A DNA stretch of 64,000 nucleotides. Source: Cichorium intybus (lineage: Eukaryota; Streptophyta; Magnoliopsida; Asterales; Asteraceae). Below are positions 23,646 to 35,586 of the stretch, in pieces. The notes under the pieces are model-generated. The model saw nothing but the letters and a program-made list of their open reading frames with translations. It did no database searches and had not been told where the DNA came from. Where the stretch lies: contig CM042012.1 in the NCBI GenBank assembly GCA_023525715.1, forward strand, positions 115,421,298 through 115,485,297, in the 5' to 3' direction. Both the position numbers and the translations under genes were made by a program. The first letter of the stretch is position 1, and each line of letters begins with the position of its first letter.

Positions 23646-24420
23646 ATGGCAAACCTTAGCAAACTTGAGTTTATGACTCTTGACATCAGTAGAATTATTA
23701 TTTATCATGGATCTTGGTCTTGTAAACACCATAAAACATTAAATGCATTAAATAAAGCATCAAACCAAGATAAAGCTAAGGTGATGATTTTCCTTCGCCA
23801 CCATCTCGATAAAGGATTGAAAGTTGAATACCTCACTGTCAAAGATCCAACTGATATTTGTAATAATCTCAATGATATGTACAGTGGTCCTCCTAGAGCT
23901 CATTTTGATTGGTTACACCTTTGGCTACAAGATTTTAACTCTGTGAGTGAGTATAATTCTACAATGTTCAAAATTACTTCTCAACTGAAATTATGTTGTG
24001 AGAGTATTGTAACCGATGAAGACATGCTAGAGAAAACTTTGTCTACTTTTCATGCCACTAACATGCTCCTACAATAGCAATATCGTGAAAAAAGGTTTAG
24101 ACATGCTAGGTAAAATTTTCTCTACTTTTCATGCCACTAACATGCTCATATAACAAAAATATCGTTAAAAAGGTTTTAAGCAATATTCTGAATTAATCTT
24201 ATGTCTTCTAGTGATTGAACAAAACAATGAGCTATTGATGAAAAATTAACAATCACGCCCGACCGATTCTAGTCCATTTCCTAAGTGAATGCAACATAAT
24301 CTACTCATAATGGTCGTGGGTTCAATCATGGTTGTGGCCATCATAATCATCATATCAACAATAACAAGAATGCAAGTAACCACGAGAAGTGGGAGAATAA
24401 AAAAACCTCCATCCTAATGA
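23646..24420 (+). pseudogene. Copia gag fragment (UBN2 domain), decayed
   Basis: The ATG at 23,646 opens MANLSKLEFMTLDISR, the classic start of a plant Copia gag. After 149 codons ending MLLQ a TAG stops it. The reading continues with stops through QQYREK and the basic Gly/His stretch NGRGFNHGCGHHNHH. The segment around 24,020-24,175 is a tandem duplication of about 80 bp (gacatgctag…cttttcatgccactaacatgctc, twice). It belongs to the same family as the fragment at 190-590. Confidence 0.75.
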
Positions 24421-25107
24421 TAAATGTAACACCCGGTTTGCCGCATAAAATACGTCACAAAAATTTTCATTTTTAAAACATAACAAACTTAGTTTATCAC
24501 CAAAACACATACATTGTTTTAACATAGAGGGGAGTATATTACACACAACCATATTATATGTATACCAAAGGGAATACAATACGTATCCACAAGTAATTAT
24601 TGGAAATAGTGTCCAAGGTCATTAACCGATGGTAATATTTGTAATAATAACATGGCTCTTTTGAGTTGCCTTTAAGACCCAGTAAAAGCAAATTAATGAG
24701 AGAAATAAATTGGGAGAAAATAGTTTATTAATTTGTCATGTTATGATAAATTAATTAGAAACTAATTAGGAATTAATTAGAAACTAATTTGGAAGAAATT
24801 AATTACAGGGACTAGATGTTAATTAATTAAAGGAGTTTAATTAATAGAAACAGTCCAGGGGCAAAGTGGCAAAAAGGAGGTAGCTTTGTGGGTAAGCATA
24901 ACCATCCTTATAAATAAAGAGCTGGGGATCAAACCCTAGCACTCTTTTATGCCTCCTCTTGAGCCGCCACCCTCCCCCTCCCCATTCTGCAAAAATCACA
25001 AACCCTTTGTAGGGTTTGTGATCTCTTGCCTCCTCCCCTGTGGAAGCTCTGTCAGTTTACATTATGGTGTTCTTAGGTGTGAACCAAAAGAGGGATTCTG
25101 GTTTGGA
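24421..25107. other. LTR-like fragments of other retroelements
   Basis: TGTAACACCCGGTTTGCCG at 24,424 looks like a Gypsy-type LTR start that interrupts the gag. At about 24,600 a second LTR-like start (ATTGGAAATAGTGTCCAAGG) leads through AT-rich DNA to a TATA-like CTTATAAATAAAG (about 24,907) and CT-rich leader sequence, and is itself interrupted by the LARD insertion at 25,113. The 62-codon frame at 24,949 is probably not a gene. Confidence 0.4.
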
Positions 25108-25112
25108 TCATC

Positions 25113-25878
25113 TGAAGGGTTTTCTAACAAACAATGAACACAAAAATTGCTTATGGTTCACATGCACCCTATAAAGATCTATGTTTTCTTCTATGAAGAT
25201 AATAAACTAAAACCTAAAGGCCAACAATGATTTCTAAAGTTCAAATCAGAAGAACCAACCTTTGAATCTTGTTCTTGAAGCTAGCAGCAAAAGTATCCTG
25301 CCTCAGATGCAAGTCATACCCACAGCAATGGAGAAGACAGTCCAGCAGAGTAATCTTGGTTGAAGTTGGCATGAATAATGGGGAGCCAGAGGGTTCCTTT
25401 TATAGCCTCCTAGGGTTACACCTGAAACCCTAAGGAGCCTCCAAGTAGGCAAGCCTGTTGACCACTTGGACCAGATCCCTAAACCCTAATTAGGGTTTTT
25501 GCCAACCCTAGAGAAGCCTCCAAGGGTGGCGCCACTTTTGGCCCCTGGACTTCTGTTTGCCAGTTATTCAACTATTGAATAAATACAAACTAGTCCTCAC
25601 ACTTTTAATTAATTAATTTAATCACTGAATTAAATCCAATTAATTCTAGATTAAATCTCAATTAATTATTATAGTTTCTAATTAATATATTAACACTTAA
25701 ATATATTAATAAACCATTTAATTAACTCTATTGATTTATTACACAATTAATAAATCAACCTTTTACTCTACTAAACACTATCCTGACCTCCAGCTATGAG
25801 GGCAACCCAAATGGACTTTGCTTCAATTAACAAGATAAATATAGTTGTAAAGTCATGGCTTAGACACCTAATCCAACA
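25113..25878 (-). repeat. 3' LTR of the LARD element
   Basis: It reads TGAAGGG…CCAACA on the plus strand and is followed inward at 25,879 by the purine tract read on the minus strand. Confidence 0.92.
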
Positions 25879-28800
25879 GTCTCCCACTTGGATAAGTCTA
25901 TGACTTTAATTTATCTTCTGATTAATAAACAACCTGCAGCTTCCTAGAAACTGCTGTCGAACTCTGACCCAGTCAGTTCTGTCCATAGATAAGTGATCAT
26001 ATGATCCTTCGTCCAACAATATATTTCCAGACACGAGACATGGATTGAGATCAATCTCTGTCCGATACTCTGTTTCCCGATTTCCGATTCTGCTTATGAC
26101 TTTCGGACTTCTAATTGAACACCTCAATTTAGTCCAGGCTGGCCAGCACTTAAGTCAACTTCAAAATCATCGAGCGGCCTACAAATATCTGTTTCCCATC
26201 AGGGTCAAGGAACGAATAAGCTTTGACTCATATGGTTGTGTCTTTTACTTATCAAATCGTACACAACAATGCGTTTTATAACATCGAGTTACGGATGCGT
26301 TTCACATTATCAATGCACAACCGACTCGTAAATTTCAACTCATATGTCTCCGCTTCAAGATCATACGATATTATCGTCTCAACATTGCTCGTGATGTAAT
26401 CCATGAAGCAATCTATTGAGCGCGGGTTTATCCAATACTCAAATCTCCATTTCTAAGTACTCATGAACGTTGTAGCAGTTTTACTGCAATGTCTAACTCC
26501 TTAGACAATCTACAAACCAATTCACGACAGTCTTTGTTCATACTTACTCCCGAAAAGTATGAGTGACTGTGGACTTTTGAATAATCAAATTATTCGGGAA
26601 GTGAAACATGCAAAATTGAAACTTAAAATCTGACTGGTGGCTACTATTGTCTAATTACCAAGTCTCCACGAGGTAATCACCAAGTCGGATTTTACATAAA
26701 CTATTATCGGTTTCTAGATTCCTTTTAAACTATTTAATTCGTGTTATGTATCTATGTCTACCTGACCTTTCACTCTTTCTATGTATTCAAATGTTATACG
26801 TTTATACACTTTATCCGATGATATTTCAATTTTGGTCACACCGTCAATCTCACCAACAACTCCATTCTATGTATTGTGACTTTCCATGGTTCTCGGGATC
26901 TTTAGTCCACATGACTGCACCCTAAGACTATTTCGAGGTGTTTCGATGTGCCGGTGAGCCACACGCGCTCCATCGGAATGCCAACGAAATTCTTTAACCA
27001 TTAAGTCCTTATTTGAAAAACTCTTTTCAAATTGTTATCAACATTCACCCCTAATCATTTTCTAATGATTTCTCATGTATGTACAAAATCCATTAAGTAT
27101 TCCCAGCCAGGTCATATCCTGAATCTGACTCAGTATGCTCTAAGCATTAAGTCATCAAGTCATGTTCATGACACTTCTGATTGATCCAAGAAACTTGTTG
27201 GATTCGATCCAGTCCTATTCCAAAATCTTTTGGAATCTTAGGATTACTTATAATCCTTGTGTCATGACCTTTAATAACTATATCCTTTCGGAGACTTTTT
27301 CTCATGCATCTTAAATCTTATGAAGATCATGCTTATTATGGCCAGATCTATACTGATGACAACATCTATCTGATAGATGTCTATGGATTATGTGAGTATG
27401 CTGCACCTTCTTTGTATGCCAAATCATTACACCTTGCAATGATAGGAAACTCCTTTCCTGAGCTATGCATCTTGAGTCTCATCAAGATCATCTTGGCAGA
27501 GTTTCGATCTATCTCATAGACGTTTATAACCACCCGAGCATGCCGTATCTTTATTAAGTCTTTCATAGCGATCCGTCTCTTAACACCAAGTCATTGCACT
27601 TTGTAATGAAAAGAGACGTTTCCTAGAAACACACATATGGAGATAGATAACAGCAACACTCCCACTGGCTTTGACACGGTTATGGACTATTCACAAAAAT
27701 CCAGAACTTTTGGTATATTTTGAGAATCCAAACCTTTCTGACATCTTAATGGATATCTTTCAGCCCCTTCTCAAAATCCAAACCTTTGGCATATTTCGAG
27801 AATCTGAATATCCTTTCTTGCGAGATGCCTGCGGGGAAATCCCGGGCCCATGTACCTTTATACTGGCATATTCTTTGTGAGTCCTCATTATTGTGCCGGT
27901 GATCCACACGCGCTCCACTAACGACTTACATTATGCAGTATCCTTTCAGATTTCATCTTCTATTGAGAGCGCTTCTCTCGAAGTCAATTACTTGACTCTG
28001 AGTATCGTCTCACTCAACCAGATGTTCTGAAGGTACGTTTCTGTCCATGTTGGTTTCTTTTGATGATTACTCCCACTGGTTTTAAGACCAGATGTAAAAT
28101 CAATCAAACTGTCACATAGACTGTATCTCGTCCTAAAGTTCTCTTAGTTGGCAGCAACCGGGCTCACCAATGCTTCCAGGTAGTCGGATTGAAAATCCGT
28201 ACCAACTATAGTGTTTTACCACTAATCGGTATGTCACCCTGATCATAACTACTTATGACGGTGATCAATACTACTGGTCAAGAGAAGACTATGTCAGTAT
28301 TAAAACAGAAATCTGATTTCTGCTCTAAGCCTAGTGATGACTAAAGGTTCTTTCACTTGGCTAATCCTGAACTCATTCAGGACTGTCCCAACTCCCACTG
28401 TTTCCTTAGAACATGAGTTCTTTCTAAAAGAGCTCTTTCTCTTCCAGGTACAACGGGATAGCCAGTGAAACGACATTTCTGATTAGGTTCAGGCTGGTCA
28501 TGAGGTTCAGACGAACACTACAAGACCATGGACTTTTTATGTACAAATGGGACAATCCCAGCTTTACATTTCAGACAGTGTCTGCAAAACCTACTTAGTC
28601 GAAGGATGTGGTTGGAATATGGTTTGACTGGTTTAGTATTCAATGTATCGGAAACTAATTGGCGATGTATCTCATACATCGAGGATCGAACTGTTTCGAC
28701 CAACGCTCCATCATCTTCCCTAAGACACATTATAACTATAAATGTTCTTGGAAGGAAATAAACTGTGAAACATTTTCCCAGTTTATGTTGTCACTCAGGT

Positions 28801-31704
28801 TTTGTGGGTCTTGTACTTCCTTTGAAGTCCTTGAACTGTTCAAGGTTTCAATTCAATCACTTATTCTGATAAGCGAAACCATATTTGTCATACCGATTGA
28901 CGAATATCGCGGAGTACAACCAATTGTGTTCTATTTGAGGATTGGAGTAGTACACAGCAACTGATGTGTTCATTGCTCCTAATCTCAATTTCTTTTACAT
29001 CTCTTTGTAAACTTATGACTTTGTTAATTTTGTTCAAGACTTGCAATCTTCACTTGACTCTAAGTCAACTGATTCCAAAATCCTATCCTTTGGATCTTTG
29101 GGTGATTCATTTCTTGCCACATGTGCTTTATAAAAACTTAATCATCATCTGACTCTAAGTCAAATGATTCCAAAGTCCTGTCTAACTGGATCTTTGGTTG
29201 ATTCATTTCTTAACACATTAAGAACTCAATTCATCATGTGACTCTGAGTCAAATGATTCCAAAGTCCTGTCCAACTAGACTTTTGGTTGAATTGATTCTT
29301 ATAATATTCATCTTAACAATCATAAGGGACACAATTCCTAAGATCCAAACACTTTGGATAATATTCAAGTTATTACTAATCATGCATTCAACACAATCAT
29401 ACAACATTTCAAGGATATTTCAAACAACATGTGTTAAAAGAAAATTGACAATTTTATTAAAACAAAATCCTTGAACAATGTATTATATGATAGACAATGT
29501 CATACGCATCTGATAAGCTAATAAGATGATTTCAACATCTAACTAAACTCTAAAACTGCATGAGCTTCAGATCCAATCTGAATATGCTCCTATGCAACAA
29601 CATCCTACATCCTACAGAGTCCATTCATATAGAGCAAATGTGAGAAACACATCCTGTATCAAGAAACTAAGGATCAGGTGTTCTGAGTTTTAAGATATTC
29701 CTGAGTTGCCAAACTGTTTGGCTTTGGAGCATTTTCCAATCTTTCCGTGACTGTGTCCCAACCTGTGGATTCCCAGTTTGAAACATCGAGGACCGGTCCA
29801 GACGATCTGGATCATTTCTTGATGTGTCCTATTACTGGACTCAATCCCGAAGTAGCTGAACCAATGGAACTATGTTTCTCTATGAACGACTCATACAGAG
29901 TCAACATTGAATGCATATCCACGATTGTCTTATCTGGTTTCCCTTCCTGTACATCAGGATGAACGGATCATCGAGTCGAGCTAATGCTTTAACCAATCAA
30001 AAGGGAACCAAATTTATATAGTTCACCTGTGTGTCTCTCAGTCTTGAGAACATGTGAACTGTTGCTACTTCCTGCACACTCAGACTCTTTGAAGATCTTA
30101 GCTGGTCATTTCTCAACCAGTTCATGGAACCTTTCCACAACTAGCTTATCTGACCCCAGGAATTCTAAATTCCTGCGGAAATCAGGGTCAATGATCAATA
30201 GTATTAGGCAACGAACTTTCCTTGACTTGACAATCAAGGAGTCATGCTCATCACAGGCTACTGTGTGATGTCATGTTTTGGGTAGCGGACACTCAGTCAG
30301 ATATGGCTTGCCAACAAAACAGAGAACTATTCTCTATTTATGAAGTCATACCATATAGTTAAGGCCAGTCAGCCTTTCCATATTTAGCAGGTGCTTTCTG
30401 ATGCTCTCAGAAATGGGTGAAGGAGGAGAGGGAGGAGAATAGACACTTGTTTCAGACATCTACAATACACAGAATTTATTAGTTTTATTTTTCCTTTTAA
30501 ATAATTACCCAATTTATTATTTATTAAGGCTAGGACCCAAAATACCCCAACTATGGTGTGAAGAGGGATGTCGTAATCACAACATAATGGTCATTAAGGT
30601 AGATAATACACTTATCAATTTCATCTTATGAAATTCCTAGATCTGTTGAGACACATTGAACTGTTCAATGGCATGTTTAGTCTCAGAATGTTTAGTCTCA
30701 GATGTTCCCCACTGTTTGTGACTGGGATGCCGAGGATCACAAACCGGGTGTGAATAACCATGCAAATTCGCTCAGTACTCTCGAAGTCAATTGTCATCTC
30801 TAATTAACGTACCGGTTAACCACACACGCTCCGTTAATAATGACAAAATCGAGAAACCCATTGCAACTCTTTGCGGACCCCAGTTGGCGTGCCGGTAAAC
30901 CACACACGCTCCACCAACGTTCCACAAAGTGCAATGTGCAATTCCATGGATTAGCACCAATTCACATTTTTATCTCAAAGTAACTAGATTGGGTTTTGTT
31001 CAAGGTTCTAGTACTTTCAATTATAGCATTATACTTTTAAGAGGCTTAGCGGTTCTATCAAACCCGTTCGGCTAACGACACTCGACTGACCAGGAGAGCG
31101 GTGGGTAAGAGTAGATACCCATTAGACTAACATTTTATAGTCAGTCGCCTTATACCCTCTTTATAGGACAGTTTTGTGAATGAGGCCTACTTGCGGTAAG
31201 ACTAACCAATTTTCTTATATATAAATAATTAACTTTTAATCATAAATATATAAGATATATTTTAATCTTATTAAAATATTTTAGAATTAATTTTCTCATA
31301 ATTTTCGCAAATTTTAAACTATTTTTCGAAAATTTAAATTAATTCTTTAAGCTGATTTAATTGATCTTTTAATTAAACAATTAATTAAACTAATTAAATC
31401 TAAGATAGATTTCATAAAATTAATCAAATTAATTTTTCTATCTTGGCCCCTATATGGTTCGAAATTTACATGCCAAAATTAAAGAGGTTCTAGTTATTTA
31501 ATTAATCCAATTACCAAAATAACAACACACTAAATAAGGCAAGTAAATCAAGCAAATAAAGGGGGACCATGAGGGTGGCGGCTAGGGTTAGGAAACCCTA
31601 GCCTAGATTTCGACCAAAGCCTCATCCAAGAGGTGTTTTTCGCACAAAACCTCAAGGTAAACATAGATTAAGCAGTTTATATCGAACACAAGAAAACAGC
31701 CTAA

Positions 31705-31716
31705 TCTCTGATACCA
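31705..31716 (-). other. Primer-binding site of the LARD element
   Basis: The reverse complement GTGGTATCAGAG is the iMet-tRNA type and lies next to the 5' LTR. Confidence 0.88.
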
Positions 31717-31717
31717 C

Positions 31718-32483
31718 TGAAGGGTTTTCTAACAAACAATGAACACAAAAATTGCTTATGGTTCACATGTACCCTATAAAGATCTATGTTTTCTTCTATG
31801 AAGATAATAAACTAAAACCTAAAGGCCAACAATGATTTCTAAAGTTCAAATCAGAAGAACCAACATTTGAATCTTGTTCTTGAAGCTATCAGCAAAAGTA
31901 TCCTGCCTCAGATGCAAGTCATACCCACAGCAATGGAGAAGACAGTCCAGCAGAGTAATCTTGGTTGAAGTTGGCATGAATAATGGGGAGCCAGAGGGTT
32001 CCTTTTATAGCCTCCTAGGGTTATACATGAAACCCTAAGGAGCCTCCAAGTGGGCAAGCCTGTTGACCACTTGGACCAGATCCCTAAACCCTAATTAGGG
32101 TTTTCGCCAACCCTAGAGAAGCCTCCAAGGGTGGCGCCACTTTTGCCCCCTGGACTTCTCTTTGCCAGTTATTCAACTATTGAATAAATACAAACTAGTC
32201 CTCACACTTTTAATTAATTAATTTAATCACTGAATTAAATCCAATTAATTCTAGATTAAATCTCAATTAATTATTATAGTTTCTAATTAATATATTAACA
32301 CTTAAATATATTAATAAACCATTTAATTAACTCTATTGATTTATTACACAATTAATAAATCAACCTTTTACTCTACTAAACTCTATCCTGACCTCCAGCT
32401 ATGAGGGCAACCCAAATAGACTTTGCTTCAATTAACAAGATAAATATAGTTGTAAAGTCATGGCTTAGACACCTAATCCAACA
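31718..32483 (-). repeat. 5' LTR of the LARD element
   Basis: It is 766 bp, with a minus-strand TATA box (CTATAAAAGG, about 32,001-32,010). It differs from the other LTR at about 11 sites. Confidence 0.92.
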
Positions 32484-32488
32484 TCATC

Positions 32489-32716
32489 TTGGTCCAAACC
32501 CTAAGTGCATGTTACCAGTCATCTGAGACTACTAATCAAGGGATAACACCATAAAGACGGGATAGAATGAAATATCAGAAGGTAGATCCTCTTACCTTGT
32601 TTCTGGAAACAGAAGAATGCACCCGATCGGCTACAAGCCTTTCCCCACGTTGTATCTCTTCCTTCAAACCTTCAAAGCCTTAGAACCGAAGAGCCTCTGC
32701 TGAAACCAGTCGACTC
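32489..32716 (-). other. Old LTR-like flank between two insertions
   Basis: This continues the sequence cut at 25,112 and is itself cut at 32,717 by the Copia, resuming at 43,453. On the minus strand the joined flank runs from TGTAAGACCCGTTCC (about 43,668) through a TATATAAAGG box (about 43,500), which looks like a Gypsy-type LTR start. No gene is seen. Confidence 0.4.
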
Positions 32717-34042
32717 TGTTGAAAAATACGATAACCGATCACCACGAATAAGGGTTTTTAAGCCGATTACTGTGTGACAGATATGTATTTTATCTATAAT
32801 ATGCGGAATAAGTAAGAGTTGCGGAATAAAATAAAACGGTAAATCTAAACTTGACAATATTTAAATAGACAGAAAGCGGTAAATAAAGTAAAAGTTAGAA
32901 GTTAAAGGTTAGATGTAATAAACGCCATTATCAACGATAACGTGTTTTTACAATAAATAAAAAGGTTAGAAGTTAGAAGTTAGAAGTTAGAAATTAGATG
33001 TTAGATGTAATAAACGCCATTATCAACGATAACGTGTTTTTACAATAAATAAAAAAGGTTAGAAGTTAAAAGTTAGATGTCTCGGTTAAATACAGTCCAT
33101 ATATGTTTTCGTTGTCACAGTTCAATTCGGATGTATTGGAGATTTGGTACAGTTGATTTATAACAGTTTAAATAAATCAATAACGACACGGATAATTTTA
33201 AAAGAACTTATCGGTAGCTGCGGAAGATAGCGTTTTTCTTGATATGTCGATTTCTTGTTCTTCACGGTAAGATGAGGTTTTGGTGATTTTTGGTGTCGGG
33301 TAGATGTTGTTTAGAGGTTTGGAGTTTGGTGTCGGGTAGAGGTTGTTTGGAGGTTTGAGGTTTGGTGTCGGGTGGAGGTTTTGTTTCTTGCGGTTTGATC
33401 CTCGTAGCCAAATGCAGAAATATCAGAATTTTGAGCTGTTTGGTCGTGGGTATGCTTGAGGATAATAAGTGTATGTTGTATTGTGTGTTGTTTCAAATCA
33501 GCTAGAGGAAGACTCTATTTATAGTCTGTTCCAGTGAAGATCGGGTCGCGATCTTTATGGGATCGGGTCGCGATCTCGAGTGGTTCCCGCTTTTGTGCTG
33601 GCCACTACCCGATTCGGTGGAGTTGGTCGCTGGGTAGGGTCGCGATCGAGAAGAGGATCGGGTCGCGATCTGGTCGGGTCGCGATGGGCAGATGGATCGG
33701 GTCGCGATCTCGAGTGGTTCCCGTCGGTTCGCGATCTTTGGACAGCATAGTGTCACGTGTTTGTCACTTGGATCGGGTCGCGATCTGGCTTGAGATCGGG
33801 TCGCGATCCATGCTGTTTCAGCCTTTTTCTTCTTTTGTTTTGTTTTTCTTCATTTTGCGACACATGAGCTGTTGGGTTGCGATTTCTGTCGCTGGGTGAC
33901 ATTTTTGCTCTTTGATACATAGAGTCATTTTCTCCGGTTTGGTTGATCTCGAATTTACTCAATCTGAAATAAATTGTTAATAAAAACATTTCGACTTATT
34001 TCAGTGATGGTCACATAAAAACATAAAAAACATTATTCAACA
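32717..34042 (-). repeat. 3' LTR of the 10.7-kb Copia
   Basis: It is TGTTGAAAAA…TTCAACA, 1,326 bp. It carries short tandem units of agaagtt type (about 32,960-33,075), two copies of a segment with cattatcaacgataacg, and an array of GGGTCGCGATC motifs at 33,540-33,810. Confidence 0.93.
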
Positions 34043-34056
34043 ATTTCCCCCTATGT
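34043..34056 (-). other. Polypurine tract of the Copia
   Basis: The plus-strand sequence atttccccctatgt reads ACATAGGGGGAAAT on the minus strand, immediately before the 3' LTR. Confidence 0.88.
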
Positions 34057-35586
34057 GATCATTAATGAAATGAGAAGAAAAATGTTTGATTGAAATTCTT
34101 GAAATTTGGATAAGACATTTATAAAACCATATCACTTGTTTTGAAAGAGTGTGACTAGATTTTACTTATGTTTTGAAAAATGTTTGTCAAGAATATTTGT
34201 TTCTGAATCAAAGTCTCAAGTTCGATTTTCAAAAGGTTTTTGTATATGTATTTTCATAATATTCCTTAAGATTTTATAGCATTTATAAAGACGACAAGTG
34301 ATCTTAATAGGTCGATTCAGATGAACGCTCATAGGTATAACTCACACTTGACTGAGGTGTTTGTTTGTTCTGGGTGCAGAACTGGTGTATAATCACTAAA
34401 GATGAGTGATATCTCTCAGTTTGAAGGTGTTGACTTATGCTTAATGTGGATTTATACCTATATACTTTAGTCACTTGGTCTTCATATTAGATAATAAATC
34501 ACATAAGACTGGTTTCGGCATTACTCAGAGGGTTTCTTCATTCATGCCATTGATGTTCACTCTCTCTCAGTCGGTAAACATATGTAGAGGGGTTTAGAAA
34601 TATTCATAGTGCATTTTGCAACTAAGAATATTCAATTATGAAGGCTACAGTATCCCGGTAAATCTTCGGTTTTTGACAGCTATATTTGATAAAGCTTTTG
34701 AGAATTCGTTGCTTGAGAGATGTCTGTCTTGATGGATTGTTGTTTGTAAATCTTCCTTTTCTTTGGTGAGGCGTTTACCTTTGTCTTTATCTTTTCTTGA
34801 TTTGTGTGAATACACATTGTGTAAAAGATATCTGATGTGGTTACCAATTGTGATTTGTTGATAGCTTTTGTTGGATATGACTTTGTCGTTTCTTCATTTG
34901 TCAGATTCGTTATGTCAGATGATGAAGCTTTTCTTTGAAGTGATTTGATTGAGGATAGGGATAGGTGATATACTAGACAGTTTGTCTAATATATAAGAAA
35001 ATGAAAGTATCGTCCCTGGTCATTTTGATATCTAAGCAAAAGTGAGACTAGCATCATGGTATAAGAGTATAAATCCTATAAGTCATAATGAAAACACCTT
35101 TGCTCACAGAAATGAATTCCACTTAGCAGTTAAAGACGAGGCACAATTTCTCACATGGGTTTGGTTTTCATCTGAATCTCCTGATCTTATGTCCCTTTAC
35201 AGATAAAATCGTTATAATTGAAATAAATTCAAAGGGAATAGGAGAATGTATATAACAAAAATGTTTGAAATTTGAACCTTCTCTTTAATTAAGAATCAAT
35301 ATATCTGAGAACATTCATCGAGCATAAGTATCTGAAAATTTAGTCAAGAAGATGTTAATCACATGGTTCTATAAAAGCTTTTTATGACAAGTCTTTTATT
35401 GTATTTTTGAAGATTTGTTTTTCTGAATGTTTTTGGAAATTTTGGTTATTTGAATGTTTTTTTTTTTTTGAAAATTTTGGTTATTTGAATGTTTTTGGAA
35501 AATTTTGGTTATTTGAATGTTTTTGAAAATTTTCTTTTTGAATGAAAGTAAACACACTTTTGTATATACAAACACAAAGTAAGAGA
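34057..35586 (-). other. Non-coding 3' region of the Copia
   Basis: About 1.5 kb separate the pol stop from the purine tract. Elements of the SIRE group carry an env-like gene here; none is visible. Three to four imperfect copies of a roughly 30-bp unit (ggttatttgaatgtttttg) lie at 35,413-35,541. Confidence 0.6.

Larger units (their letters stand above)
25113..32483 (-). mobile_element. LARD-like non-autonomous LTR retrotransposon, TSD TCATC
   Basis: Two 766-bp LTRs (left 25,113-25,878, right 31,718-32,483) differ at about 11 positions. The duplication TCATC lies at 25,108-25,112 and 32,484-32,488. In minus orientation the right LTR is the 5' LTR: a PBS (GTGGTATCAGAG, 31,705-31,716) adjoins it, and a purine tract (CAAGTGGGAGAC) adjoins the left LTR. 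The 5.8-kb interior has no frame longer than about 100 codons in any register and no gag or pol motif, so it is a large retrotransposon derivative mobilised in trans. It contains repeated motifs described in the findings. The same LTR family occurs at 1-189, 54,959-55,726 and 57,057-57,216. Confidence 0.9.

Noticed and set aside
24949..25137. 62-codon Pro-rich ORF as a gene start
   Set aside because: It lies in an LTR-like leader and runs into the LARD LTR at 25,113.
26940..30910. CRISPR-like array from the repeated CCGGT…CACACGCGCTCC words
   Set aside because: There are only four copies, irregularly spaced by 80 bp to about 3 kb, inside a plant retroelement.
33534..33899. 121-codon plus ORF with repeated GSRS words, also at 42,939-43,304
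   Set aside because: It is the translation of the GGGTCGCGATC array within both LTRs and runs against the transcription of the element.
34057..35586. Envelope-like ORF downstream of Copia pol
   Set aside because: No frame of useful length on the minus strand; only AT-rich DNA and a short tandem repeat.
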